From contig JAOZOG010000040.1 of assembly GCA_029933395.1 (NCBI GenBank), positions 1 through 15,513 of the forward strand: a DNA stretch of 15,513 nucleotides, given 5' to 3'. Both the position numbers and the translations under genes were made by a program. Below, one piece after another: positions 4,981 to 12,335 of this stretch; positions within the stretch are counted from its first letter, which is position 1, and every line of letters begins with the position of its first letter. This DNA comes from Sulfurovaceae bacterium. Lineage in GTDB: Bacteria; Campylobacterota; Campylobacteria; Campylobacterales; Sulfurovaceae. The notes under the pieces were generated by a model. That model saw only the letters and a list, made by a program, of their open reading frames with translations. It was not told the DNA's origin and made no database searches.

Positions 4981-6465
4981 TTACCATAGCAGATAAGTAT
5001 AATTCAGTTTGACGACACCGTAATTATCAAAGTCTCCAACATTGCCAATTTCGGGATCGGCAGTGTTGGGGCCATCTACAGAGCTTCCCAGAAGATCGAT
5101 TCTGAATTCTGCCTGGTCTGCCAACCTGTATCTTGCTGTCAGATAAATCGTATCGGCAGAGGCATCATCTGCAAATGTTTCTCTCCTGTATCCACCGCTA
5201 TAGGTGAATTCCATACTTGGTTGATAAGTTAACTCGGCATCAAATTCTTCACCGATTCCCCCGTGTGCATGGCCTATGATAAAGCCGTCGTTGGTGTATC
5301 CTTCTTTGTAGAGGTGATGTCTGTACCATACATCGGTCTCGTCCATTTTCATATATTCGAGATTCAGGTTCAATCCTTTCGTGCTGGCAAGGTCGACCAG
5401 ATCCATACCTGCTATATAGCTCCACTTTGACGGCCAGTTGCTCGCTTCGTCTTCCCCTGCCGCTTCGCCATAGAGATCGAAAGGCTGCACATCATTGGGA
5501 ACAGAAATTTTGGCTGTAAAACCACCCTTCTGGTCGCCAGGCTGATCCAAATCGTTTTCTACACCGCCAAAAGGAAAGATGACATCCATGATGGTCGAAA
5601 AGTCTTCAGGCCTGTCGGCACCTCCAAAAATCGCTGTCCTGTAGGCTGACATCTGGAAGTATGGAGAAAAAGCCATCGAGAGCTGCATACCGAACATTTT
5701 TGGATAACCGGACCCGATAGAGCCATCCGGGTTGACGATGCCATCCTGCTCTGCCATTCTGCCGAAGAAGATGTCATAATCGAAAGAGAAGCTGCCGCTG
5801 CTTATCGCTTTGTCGTTGGAGACACGAATCATATCGATCGGTTTTGCATTATTTGAGAGAAGCAGGGTGCCATGTTTTCCCGTCCCCCACCACAATGATT
5901 GGCGCCCCAGAGTCCAGTTCATATTGTAAAAAGTGTACTGCAGATACGTATCTTTCATAAAGAAATCATCGTTTTCATCCAAATTGACCACTTCGATGAA
6001 TTCGTTATCTTCTCTGTCGCCAATCGTGTTTCTGAATGTAGGGGTCGCGACAACACTGAATCCACCTTCTGATAGATATTGCAACCTGGTACTTATCTCA
6101 AAACCGGCTCTCTCTTTTTGGAGAGATAACCCCTCATTGTATCTGACACGCGCATCCTCGGTGGCATAATAAAAGTTGAGAGACGTATCCAGCACACCGG
6201 AAGTTTCATATCTCTTTATCTCAAGCATAAGTTCAGCTACTTTGTCAGCCCAGATATCGCTTTCTATCGACGATAATGCCTCTCTGAGTTCATCTGTGTT
6301 GTATGGCTTAGTCAAAGAGACCAGAGACTCCAGATATCCCAGACTTCTCAATCTGTCGATCTCGAAATAGATTGGACTGTTGAGTGGAATATAGACGTTC
6401 GCAGCAAATATTCTGCTGGAAAAAAGAATAAAGACCAATGGTACAAAATACAAAATCTTTAACAT
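4981..6465 (-). CDS. Wzi-family outer-membrane beta-barrel (capsule-assembly-like)
   Basis: This is a 494-aa outer-membrane protein. The start at 6465 is chosen because AAAGGTG lies 6 bases upstream and the product then begins directly with a signal peptide (MLKILYFVPLVFILFSSRIFAA, likely cut after FAA). An in-frame ATG at 6498 lacks a comparable site. An N-terminal helical segment is followed by alternating aromatic and polar strands. The diagnostic region is LGRQSLWWGTGKHG followed by LLLSNNAKPIDMIRV, which matches the Wzi core around the barrel's conserved GRQ-x-WWG element. The C-terminus ends LNYTYLLW, with a terminal aromatic residue as expected for BAM-inserted barrels. Wzi anchors capsule in E. 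coli; many environmental homologues have no capsule locus, as here, and their role is unsettled (surface polysaccharide binding or a porin-like function). The gene stands alone, with a -10 box about 100 bases upstream. Confidence 0.85.
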   Translation of the reverse strand: MLKILYFVPLVFILFSSRIFAANVYIPLNSPIYFEIDRLRSLGYLESLVSLTKPYNTDELREALSSIESDIWADKVAELMLEIKRYETSGVLDTSLNFYYATEDARVRYNEGLSLQKERAGFEISTRLQYLSEGGFSVVATPTFRNTIGDREDNEFIEVVNLDENDDFFMKDTYLQYTFYNMNWTLGRQSLWWGTGKHGTLLLSNNAKPIDMIRVSNDKAISSGSFSFDYDIFFGRMAEQDGIVNPDGSIGSGYPKMFGMQLSMAFSPYFQMSAYRTAIFGGADRPEDFSTIMDVIFPFGGVENDLDQPGDQKGGFTAKISVPNDVQPFDLYGEAAGEDEASNWPSKWSYIAGMDLVDLASTKGLNLNLEYMKMDETDVWYRHHLYKEGYTNDGFIIGHAHGGIGEEFDAELTYQPSMEFTYSGGYRRETFADDASADTIYLTARYRLADQAEFRIDLLGSSVDGPNTADPEIGNVGDFDNYGVVKLNYTYLLW

Positions 6466-6567
6466 AATTAACACCTTTATGAATTTGTTTTGTTCCATTC
6501 ATGATTTCGAATACTTAAGTTAATGATAGATTTCTCTGTCTCTGAATGAAAACTTCCTTGTATAAGG

Positions 6568-6573
6568 ATTATA
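6568..6573 (-). promoter_or_regulatory. -10 box (TATAAT) for the Wzi-family gene
   Basis: TATAAT on the minus strand, about 100 bases before the start at 6465. This gives a leader of about 90-95 bases, longer than for the other genes here. Confidence 0.5.
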
Positions 6574-6647
6574 ACATAAGATATATTAGCTATTCACTAT
6601 AGGAAGATAAAACTGTACAAAACTCTTCTTAACTTAAGCGTTCGGTT

Positions 6648-7664
6648 TTACCCCATCGGATAGAGTATCTCCTGATGAACCCTATCACAGGCTCTCAAAA
6701 CTTCATCGCTCAGGGTTAAATCCAGCGCTGCCAAAGAAGCGTCAAGCTGTTCGGCACGGGTAGCGCCAATGATTGTCGAAGCGACGAAATCGAACTGTTT
6801 GGACCAGGCGATCGCCATCGTGACGGGGTGGAGTCCGGCGTCGGCGGCGATTTTGAGGTAGCGTTGTGTCGAGGCGAGGGTTTTGTCGTTCATAAAGCGT
6901 TCTGCCATCACCCGCTGTCTGGCGTTTGGTGAGCGGAGGTAGTCTGCGAATCGACCCTCGGCTTCGCCTGCCTGATTGTATTTGCCACTGAGTACACCAC
7001 CGGCGAGTGGGGAGTAGGGGAGCAGAGAGATCTGCTCTTTTTGGCAGACGGTAGCGACCTCATCGAGATCCCGGCGGTTGAGGAGGGAGAAATTGTTTTG
7101 GACCGACTGGAAACGGGCATACCCTTCGAAGTGTGATGTCATCAGTGCTTTGGTAGTGCCGTATGCCGAATCGTTGGAGGTACCGATATAGCGTACTTTC
7201 CCGCTGCGCACCAGACGGTCGAAGGCTTCAAGCGACTCATCGATCGGGACGATCGTATCAGGCCAGTGCATCTGATAGAGATCGATATAGTCGATATTGA
7301 GTCGTTTGAGGCTCCCTTCGACAGCCCGTTCGATATGAAAACGGTCGATCGCCGTCAGGCCGTGTCGGATCGGTGGAACGAACCAACCGCTCGCCGCACC
7401 TGCCACCTTGGTCGCCAGAATGATGGCGTCGCGTGGCTTGGTCTGCATCCACTCACCTACGATCGTTTCGGTGATACCGGCCAGTTTGCTTTGGGGCGGC
7501 ACGGGGTAGAGCTCGGCGGTGTCGTAGAAGTTGATGCCATGTTCATAGGCTTTGTCCATAATGCGAAACGCCTCTTTCTTGTCGCACTGGGTTCCAAATG
7601 TCATCGTGCCCATACAGATCGGGGATACTCTCAATCCTGACCTTCCGATATAGCGATAATTCAT
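6648..7664 (-). CDS. Tas-like NADP(H)-dependent aldo/keto reductase
   Basis: This is a 338-aa cytosolic oxidoreductase with a TIM-barrel aldo/keto reductase fold. The catalytic tetrad is complete: Asp48, Tyr53, Lys86 and His133 (QMHWPD). The segment AELYPVPP, with an insertion before the conserved TET-x-VG, and the C-terminal IIGATRAEQLDASLAALDL and VHQ-x-x-YP closely follow E. coli Tas, as I recall it, rather than shorter aldose-reductase types. Substrates of Tas-like enzymes are small aldehydes and ketones; the physiological one is unknown. A GGAGAG-like ribosome site precedes the ATG, and a TATAAT -10 lies 25 bases upstream, back to back with the promoter of the lipoprotein gene. No clear terminator was found downstream. 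Confidence 0.9.
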   Translation of the reverse strand: MNYRYIGRSGLRVSPICMGTMTFGTQCDKKEAFRIMDKAYEHGINFYDTAELYPVPPQSKLAGITETIVGEWMQTKPRDAIILATKVAGAASGWFVPPIRHGLTAIDRFHIERAVEGSLKRLNIDYIDLYQMHWPDTIVPIDESLEAFDRLVRSGKVRYIGTSNDSAYGTTKALMTSHFEGYARFQSVQNNFSLLNRRDLDEVATVCQKEQISLLPYSPLAGGVLSGKYNQAGEAEGRFADYLRSPNARQRVMAERFMNDKTLASTQRYLKIAADAGLHPVTMAIAWSKQFDFVASTIIGATRAEQLDASLAALDLTLSDEVLRACDRVHQEILYPMG

Positions 7665-7689
7665 CTCTTCTCTCCACTTTTTTCTGAAG

Positions 7690-7695
7690 ATTATA
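7690..7695 (-). promoter_or_regulatory. -10 box (TATAAT, TGC-preceded) for the aldo/keto reductase
   Basis: The minus strand reads GTGCTATAATC, an extended-like -10 about 25 bases before the ATG at 7664. It lies 28 bases from the divergent -10 box at 7724-7729, so the two promoters share upstream DNA. Confidence 0.65.
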
Positions 7696-7723
7696 GCACG
7701 AGAGAGACAATCGGGACTTATGG

Positions 7724-7729
7724 TAGAAT
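7724..7729 (+). promoter_or_regulatory. -10 box (TAGAAT) for the lipoprotein gene
   Basis: TATGGTAGAATG is a good -10-like match about 28 bases before the ATG at 7757, with GGAGGGG as ribosome site between them. Confidence 0.5.
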
Positions 7730-7756
7730 GTGGAGTTGAGAATCGGAGGGGCGAAT

Positions 7757-8338
7757 ATGGGGCAGTTGGCCAGAAAAGTATCTTTGATCTCTTTTGTGGT
7801 GTTGGCGTTGGTAATTATGGCAGGGTGTATGCCAAGAGGTGTACCGGTGCCAAATGCTCCGAAGGGGAGTCTCTACTTTTTCCCCAAAGTCGGCGTGGTG
7901 ATCAAGAGTGATTTTGCAATCAATCAAACCGACGATACAGAGACGCAGGCGCAGTATCAAAAAAAAGCGATTGCTCTACTGAAGAAGAGCGGCTACTTCC
8001 TGGATGTAGGCGATCAAAAACGAAATACTATGATCCTCATCACGTATCATCAATATCAGTCACACTTTTTTCAGTCTCTGCTCGAAGAGGCGCTGGTTGG
8101 GTGGATCCCCTTCAGTAATGTGAAAAAAGAGGTCACCTATATTCTGACGATTAAAGTGCAGCAGAATGGAAAGACGATTGAGCAGTACCGTTACGAAAAA
8201 AACTTCGAAGAGACACGAAGACGTATCATCGCATTGGGTAATCGCTTTTTTGAAGTGTCGATGAAACGATTTCTTAAGAAGCTCGCCATACAGAGTAAAA
8301 TGAAAAAGATAAAGATCGCTTCCGCTCAGGGAGCATAA
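7757..8338 (+). CDS. Predicted lipoprotein of unknown function (193 aa)
   Basis: I do not recognise a family. The start at 7757 is chosen over the earlier in-frame ATG at 7730, because CGGAGGGG at 7744-7751 sits 6 bases upstream and the protein then starts with a proper lipoprotein signal: GQLARK basic end, hydrophobic core, lipobox MAGC with Cys24. After a Pro-rich linker (residues about 25-38) comes a compact domain with alternating beta strands and helices: YFFPKVGVVIKSDFAI, a helical AQYQKKAIALLKKSGYF, and strands MILITYHQY and VTYILTIKV. It ends with a strongly basic helix (KRFLKKLAIQSKMKKIKIA), unusual for a mature periplasmic domain and possibly a membrane or nucleic-acid contact. SlyD follows after 44 bases with its own -10 box. 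Confidence 0.75.
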   Translation: MGQLARKVSLISFVVLALVIMAGCMPRGVPVPNAPKGSLYFFPKVGVVIKSDFAINQTDDTETQAQYQKKAIALLKKSGYFLDVGDQKRNTMILITYHQYQSHFFQSLLEEALVGWIPFSNVKKEVTYILTIKVQQNGKTIEQYRYEKNFEETRRRIIALGNRFFEVSMKRFLKKLAIQSKMKKIKIASAQGA

Positions 8339-8350
8339 AGTTTGCTTGGC

Positions 8351-8356
8351 TACAAT
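8351..8356 (+). promoter_or_regulatory. -10 box (TACAAT) for slyD
   Basis: GGCTACAATAGCG lies about 27 bases before the ATG at 8383. GGAG at 8374-8377 serves as the ribosome site. Confidence 0.55.
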
Positions 8357-8382
8357 AGCGCAAATTTTAAAATGGAGAAATT

Positions 8383-8892
8383 ATGGCTATTGAAAAAGAA
8401 AACAGTGTCGTAGCGATTGAATACGAAGTAAAAGAAGCAGGTACGACAGAGATCGTTGATTCGAATAAAGGTGCACAGCCACTTGAGTTTATCACAGGAA
8501 AAGGGCATATTATCCCTGGACTGGAAAATGCATTGGTAGGTATGAATAAGGGCGAAAGCAGTGATGTAATGGTCGAAGCCAAAGATGCATACGGCGAACT
8601 CAACCCGGAGGCGGTTCAGACGATTCCAAGAGATCAGTTCGAAGGGATCGATCTCAAAGAGGGCATGATGCTCTATGGACAGGGTGAAGACGGGCAGACA
8701 GTACAGGTCGTCGTCAAATCATTTACCGATAACGATGTCACAATCGACTTCAACCATCCTCTCGCCGGCAAAAACCTGATGTTTTCCGTCACGGTTCTCG
8801 ATGAGAGAGAAGCGACTGCGGATGAGGCGACAAGCGGACAGGTTGGTGGCGGTGAGCATTGTGAAGACGGTTCCTGCGGCTGTTCACACTAA
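8383..8892 (+). CDS. slyD: FKBP-type peptidyl-prolyl cis-trans isomerase SlyD
   Basis: This is a 169-aa cytosolic folding helper and metallochaperone. An FKBP domain split by an insert-in-flap chaperone domain is seen: N-terminal FKBP strand (VAIEYEVKEAG), the FKBP loop GKGHIIPGLENALVGM, the IF domain from about residue 72 to 125, and the returning FKBP strand with NHPLAGKNLMFSVTVLD. The C-terminal tail is short and metal-binding, with His159, Cys160, Cys165, Cys167 and His169 in HCEDGSCGCSH. This fits the SlyD role in nickel delivery to hydrogenase and urease in other bacteria; E. coli has a longer His-rich tail. Its -10 box and two downstream hairpins indicate a single-gene transcript, perhaps with read-through from the lipoprotein gene. 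Confidence 0.93.
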   Translation: MAIEKENSVVAIEYEVKEAGTTEIVDSNKGAQPLEFITGKGHIIPGLENALVGMNKGESSDVMVEAKDAYGELNPEAVQTIPRDQFEGIDLKEGMMLYGQGEDGQTVQVVVKSFTDNDVTIDFNHPLAGKNLMFSVTVLDEREATADEATSGQVGGGEHCEDGSCGCSH

Positions 8893-8896
8893 GAGT

Positions 8897-8920
8897 ATTC
8901 AGCGTTTATCGCTGAATTTT
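8897..8920 (+). terminator. Rho-independent terminator after slyD (first hairpin)
   Basis: ATTCAGCG (8897-8904) pairs with CGCTGAAT (8910-8917) around the loop TTTAT, followed directly by TTT. The 8-bp stem starts 4 bases after the slyD stop. Confidence 0.7.
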
Positions 8921-8950
8921 GAGAAAGATTTCTTCTTTCTCTTTCAATTT
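8921..8950 (+). terminator. Second terminator-like hairpin after slyD
   Basis: GAGAAAGA (8921-8928) pairs perfectly with TCTTTCTC (8934-8941), loop TTTCT, followed by a T-rich stretch. It abuts the first hairpin, giving tandem terminators before the antiporter promoter. Confidence 0.55.
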
Positions 8951-9020
8951 TATTCCCCTCATTTTTTTCTTATTATTCCTCACTTTTACTTTTTTGAAAC
9001 GATGTATCATATGACTCTGC

Positions 9021-9026
9021 TATAAT
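9021..9026 (+). promoter_or_regulatory. -10 box (TATAAT, TGC-preceded) for the cation:proton antiporter
   Basis: CTCTGCTATAATTGCC is an excellent -10. The start codon at 9119 is about 90 bases downstream, leaving an 80-90 base leader with no obvious riboswitch fold. Confidence 0.65.
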
Positions 9027-9118
9027 TGCCTTGATTATCACTGTAATACATTGATTGCTATACCAGGTTTTTTGGAATGGGGGGCTTGTATTGCCTCAAA
9101 AAAAGAAGGAGATTACGG

Positions 9119-10750
9119 ATGCTCGAAATGATCGTAATGACTATCTTTATCGCGACGGTAATGAATGTGGTTTTTACCAGGCTGCACATCCCGACGATCA
9201 TCGGATATATCGCGACAGGTATTATCATCTCTTACTTCTTTGGACTTCACAGCAGCGGTAGTATGCATGATCTGGAGCTGATTGCAGAGTTTGGTATCGT
9301 TTTTTTGATGTTTACTATAGGGCTGGAGTTTTCGATGCATCATCTTGTGCAGATGCGCAGGGAGGTCTTCTGGCATGGCGGGCTTCAGGTGGGCATCAGT
9401 CTGCTTCTTTTTTATCTGGTGGTACACTATGGTTTCGGAATAGAAGGGAAGTCCTCGGTGATTATCGCATCGGCGATAGCACTCTCTTCGACTGCGATCG
9501 TGCTGAAGATTCTCACAAGCAGCAGGGAGATCAGCAAAGAGTATGGCAGACGGGCGATGGCGATCCTGATCTTTCAGGATATTATGGTGGTGCCCATACT
9601 GCTGATGCTGACGATCTTCTCTGTCAAAGGGGTCGATCTCGGCTCACTCCTCACCAGGACAGTGCTGGATGCCGGTGTGTTATTTCTGGTTCTCTGGGCT
9701 TTTGGACGTTATGTACTGAAGCCATTTTTTAATGTTGTCGTCAAAAGCAATTCGGATGAAATTTTTATCGGATCGATCCTTTTTCTGGTGATGGGCGCCT
9801 CTCTGCTGGCGCACTCCCTGGGCTTCTCCTATTCGCTGGGTGCATTGATCGCCGGGATGATCATCTCGGAGACGCACTACAAGCACCAGGTGGAGGCGGA
9901 CCTGATACCCTTCAGGGATCTTTTGCTGGGTGTTTTCTTCATTACGGTAGGAATGCAGATCGACTTTTCCGTGATCTGGGAATATTTGGCTACGATCCTG
10001 ACGCTGTTGCTTCTCTTCAGTTTTGTCAAGATGGCGATTATCTATGCCATATTGATCTGGTCTACAAGCAAAAGAGTCGCATTGAAGACCGCAATCGCAC
10101 TTTTTCAACTAGGTGAATTCGGCCTGGTTGTTCTTGAGCTGGCAGGCTCCAAGGGGCTTGTCGATCCGACGGTTTCACAGATCCTGATCGCGACGATCAT
10201 CCTCTCTATGATCTTGACACCTTTCGTACTGCGGCAGATACCGACCCTGGCCAACTATCTCTATCGGGAAGAGGAAGCAGCTATCACTGCAAGACTCTCC
10301 AGTGCAGGCAGCGAACTCAAAGATCATGTGATCGTGCTGGGATATGGGCTCCTGGGCCACAGAGTATGCGAAAAGCTCGACAATCGCGGGGTTTCCTATA
10401 TTGCTGTGGAGAAAAATATCCAAAATGTCAAAGAGGCGCAGAGGATAGGCAAAAGTGTGATCTTCGGCAATGCAGCCAAGAGAAGTATCCTCGAATCGAT
10501 CCATATCCATAATGCCTCTTCGGTGATTGTGGCGATGGATAACAGCGAGCAGGTACATCTGATCTGTGAAATTTTGCGGCAGACAGTTCCCGATATGAAG
10601 GTGATCATCAAGGTAGGGCGTTTTCGGGAAAAAGAGGAGCTGGAGCAGGAATTTCCCGGTTATCGGATCGTTGTCGGAACCGAGCAGGTCGCCAGAGGAA
10701 TGGTCGATACAATGCTTAAATGTGACTTGGATGAGGTCTTGTACTCCTAG
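9119..10750 (+). CDS. KefB-type CPA2 cation:proton antiporter with RCK N-domain
   Basis: This is a 543-aa inner-membrane transporter. About 12 hydrophobic helices fill residues 1-385, with family signatures IPTIIGYIATGIIIS near 24, FGIVFLMFTIGLEFS near 58, the LIFQDIMVVP motif (Gln153, Asp154), ALSSTAIVLK, and SLGALIAGMIISET. A cytosolic TrkA-N/RCK domain follows, with dinucleotide-binding GYGLLG at 408-413 and the acidic residue of the second strand (VEKN). No TrkA-C domain is evident. Such proteins exchange K+ or Na+ for H+ and are gated by nucleotide or thiol adducts; ion choice cannot be read here. An ATG in frame at 9077 exists, but the start at 9119 has AAGGAG at 9106-9111 and gives the expected membrane-inserting N-terminus. 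The glutathione-type regulator KefG/KefF is not next door. Confidence 0.9.
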   Translation: MLEMIVMTIFIATVMNVVFTRLHIPTIIGYIATGIIISYFFGLHSSGSMHDLELIAEFGIVFLMFTIGLEFSMHHLVQMRREVFWHGGLQVGISLLLFYLVVHYGFGIEGKSSVIIASAIALSSTAIVLKILTSSREISKEYGRRAMAILIFQDIMVVPILLMLTIFSVKGVDLGSLLTRTVLDAGVLFLVLWAFGRYVLKPFFNVVVKSNSDEIFIGSILFLVMGASLLAHSLGFSYSLGALIAGMIISETHYKHQVEADLIPFRDLLLGVFFITVGMQIDFSVIWEYLATILTLLLLFSFVKMAIIYAILIWSTSKRVALKTAIALFQLGEFGLVVLELAGSKGLVDPTVSQILIATIILSMILTPFVLRQIPTLANYLYREEEAAITARLSSAGSELKDHVIVLGYGLLGHRVCEKLDNRGVSYIAVEKNIQNVKEAQRIGKSVIFGNAAKRSILESIHIHNASSVIVAMDNSEQVHLICEILRQTVPDMKVIIKVGRFREKEELEQEFPGYRIVVGTEQVARGMVDTMLKCDLDEVLYS

Positions 10751-10782
10751 TCTTCTGAAGTCTCCTTTCACCTTCTTTTGGA

Positions 10783-10788
10783 TAAAAT
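10783..10788 (+). promoter_or_regulatory. Possible -10 box (TAAAAT) for fabD
   Basis: GGATAAAATAGGG lies about 26 bases before the ATG at 10814 in the 63-base gap after the antiporter. Read-through from the antiporter is also possible, as no hairpin terminator separates them. Confidence 0.45.
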
Positions 10789-10813
10789 AGGGAAACTATT
10801 TTTAGGAGCGACA

Positions 10814-11752
10814 ATGTCTATCAAATGTGCATTTTTATTTCCGGGGCAGGGTTCCCAGGCTGTCGGAATGGGTCAGGATTTCTTTGAGAAGAGTGCGGTG
10901 GCCAGAGAGATGATCGAAGCGGCAGAGGACCGGACGGGAATCGATTTCGAGACACTGCTTTTTACCGAGAATGATGATTTGGAAAAGACAGAGTTCACCC
11001 AGCCGGCGATCCTGCTCGTGAGTGCGATCGCCCATCGGCTTTTCGAAAATGAGATGGCGATCAAGCCGGTCTTTGCTTTGGGCCACTCATTGGGAGAATT
11101 CTCTGCGCTGACTGCGGTGGGTGCACTCGATACTTTCGATGCCGTCGCACTTGTCAACCTTCGTGGCAAACTGATGGCGCAGGCGTGTGAAGGCCAGGAT
11201 GTGGGAATGATGGTCTCTCTGGGACTCGACGATGAGGTGGTCGAAGGGATTTGCGATGCGCAGAGGGCGGAGGGCCTGAAAGTCTGGCCGGTCAACTACA
11301 ACGCGCAGGGGCAGATCGTCATCGCCGGAATCAAGTCGGATCTGGTCTTGCTCGAGCCGATCCTCAAAGAGGCCAAAGCGAGACGCGCAATGCTGCTCAA
11401 TATGTCCGTCGCAAGCCACTGTCCGCTGCTCGAAAGTGCGACAGCACCACTGGAGGAGAAACTCTCCGAGATGCTCAGAGATACCTTCATCGCACCGGTG
11501 ATTTCCAATGTTACCGCAGAAAAATACAGCACCAAAGCCGAAGCACTGGAGCTCCTTCCCAGGCAGTTGATTTCACCGGTACTCTACAAACAGTCGATCG
11601 CGAAGTTCGACAATGAGGTGGATTGCTATATCGAGTTCGGCCACGGCGGCGTACTCAAGGGACTCAACCGACGCGCTACCAAGAAGCCGCACTTCGTTGT
11701 CTCGGATATGGCTTCATTGCAGGAAGCGATAGAGGGTGTCAACGACCTTTAA
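10814..11752 (+). CDS. fabD: Malonyl-CoA:ACP transacylase FabD
   Basis: This is a 312-aa cytosolic enzyme that moves malonyl from CoA to acyl carrier protein, the first step of type II fatty acid elongation. GQGSQ at 11-15 forms the oxyanion region, the nucleophile Ser92 sits in GHSLGE at 90-95, Arg117 (NLRGKLM) binds the malonyl carboxylate, and His202 (SVASHCPLL) completes the catalytic pair; these correspond to Ser92, Arg117 and His201 of E. coli FabD. The length is normal. The start at 10814 has AGGAG 5 bases upstream; an in-frame ATG at 10778 would add a non-conserved leader. It lies apart from other fab genes, between a transporter and a convergent small gene. Confidence 0.95.
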   Translation: MSIKCAFLFPGQGSQAVGMGQDFFEKSAVAREMIEAAEDRTGIDFETLLFTENDDLEKTEFTQPAILLVSAIAHRLFENEMAIKPVFALGHSLGEFSALTAVGALDTFDAVALVNLRGKLMAQACEGQDVGMMVSLGLDDEVVEGICDAQRAEGLKVWPVNYNAQGQIVIAGIKSDLVLLEPILKEAKARRAMLLNMSVASHCPLLESATAPLEEKLSEMLRDTFIAPVISNVTAEKYSTKAEALELLPRQLISPVLYKQSIAKFDNEVDCYIEFGHGGVLKGLNRRATKKPHFVVSDMASLQEAIEGVNDL

Positions 11753-11762
11753 TGGGATGTAG

Positions 11763-11782
11763 CGTGGGCATTCCTGCCCACG
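11763..11782 (+). repeat. GC-rich palindrome, REP-like or terminator stem
   Basis: CGTGGGCA (11763-11770) pairs with TGCCCACG (11775-11782) around TTCC, 10 bases after the fabD stop. There is no U run. Composition and form resemble short dispersed palindromes of the REP type, but copy number cannot be seen from one window. Confidence 0.5.
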
Positions 11783-11790
11783 ACATTCTA

Positions 11791-11829
11791 CTTTGGCCCC
11801 CCAAAGATATAGCGGAAATATAGCCGCTA
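11791..11829. terminator. Two further hairpins in the convergent fabD / small-gene gap
   Basis: CTTTGG (11791-11796) pairs with CCAAAG (11801-11806) around CCCC. TAGCGG (11810-11815) pairs with CCGCTA (11824-11829); the second stem includes the stop codon of the minus-strand gene. With the palindrome at 11763 they fill the gap between converging genes and may act together as a bidirectional transcription barrier or mRNA 3' end protector. Neither has a proper U tract. Confidence 0.4.
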
Positions 11830-12144
11830 ATCGCTGTAAACATCATCCATATCGAAGTCATACTCCGGCTCAGGCACTTTAATTGAATCAAGTGAATTGG
11901 GATCGACTTCGTGTTCCGAGAGGTTATAATCACTGCCTTGGTAGAATGCCTGTTCTTTGGCATACTTCTCTTCTCTCTTCATCTGCTCCTGCACCTGTTT
12001 GTCAATCCTGTCAGGCTTGAGAGCTGTGCTACTGTTGGTTTCAGTCTGTTTTGGGGCAGTATTTTTGCTGCTGTTATTTTCTGCGTAGAGATTTGTTCCC
12101 CAGGCAATTGTCAGCAGAATAATAGTAAGCACTACTTTTTTCAT
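11827..12144 (-). CDS. Small exported acidic protein, unknown function (105 aa)
   Basis: No known domain is recognised. A signal peptide spans residues 1-21 (MKKVVLTIILLTIAWGTNLYA, cut before ENN). The mature part starts with an Asn/Ser/Thr-rich linker, then a charged helix (DKQVQEQMKREEKYAKEQAFY), and ends in a very acidic tail (PEPEYDFDMDDVYSD). There is no lipobox and no cysteine in the mature part. Proteins of this shape (signal peptide, EKYAKEQ-x-FYQG helix, DFDMDD tail) seem to recur as hypothetical proteins in Campylobacterota; that is recollection, not a search. The acidic tail could bind divalent metal. The ATG at 12144 is backed by AAGGT about 6 bases upstream and a TATAAT -10. Confidence 0.75.
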   Translation of the reverse strand: MKKVVLTIILLTIAWGTNLYAENNSSKNTAPKQTETNSSTALKPDRIDKQVQEQMKREEKYAKEQAFYQGSDYNLSEHEVDPNSLDSIKVPEPEYDFDMDDVYSD

Positions 12145-12164
12145 AATATCACCTTATTTTAATT

Positions 12165-12170
12165 ATTATA
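12165..12170 (-). promoter_or_regulatory. -10 box (TATAAT) for the small exported protein
   Basis: The minus strand reads TTCTATAATAAT, about 20 bases before the ATG at 12144, leaving just enough leader for the AAGGT ribosome site. Confidence 0.55.
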
Positions 12171-12288
12171 GAATTAATAGTATATCAGAATGACACACAA
12201 TTGCCAATAGAGTCGTTTGGAAAATCCTAGAGATCTCTCCAGTGTGGATATTGGTAACTTGGCGCGATGAGTTTCATTGCGTTTGTGC

Positions 12289-12294
12289 TATAAT
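12289..12294 (+). promoter_or_regulatory. -10 box (TATAAT, TGC-preceded) for the mtnN-ttcA unit
   Basis: TTTGTGCTATAATCC lies about 40 bases before the ATG at 12336, with AAGGA as ribosome site. Confidence 0.65.
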
Positions 12295-12335
12295 CCTTTT
12301 GAATTTTTATATACGATTATGATATAAGGAAAACA

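Noticed and set aside
6514..6638. 10-bp inverted repeat CTTAAGTTAA / TTAACTTAAG at 6514-6523 and 6629-6638
   Set aside because: It is short, AT-rich and contains the self-complementary CTTAAG. There is no transposase, target duplication or other element signature between the arms.
9680..10108. 142-codon minus-strand frame inside the antiporter gene
   Set aside because: It is a shadow of the antiporter frame: Asp/Gln/His-rich composition, no ribosome site, and an opposite strand with full CPA2 motifs.
12229..12238. Palindrome AGAGATCTCT upstream of mtnN as a possible operator
   Set aside because: It is a single 10-bp palindrome 50 bases upstream of the -10 box with no second site or nearby regulator; this is easily expected by chance.
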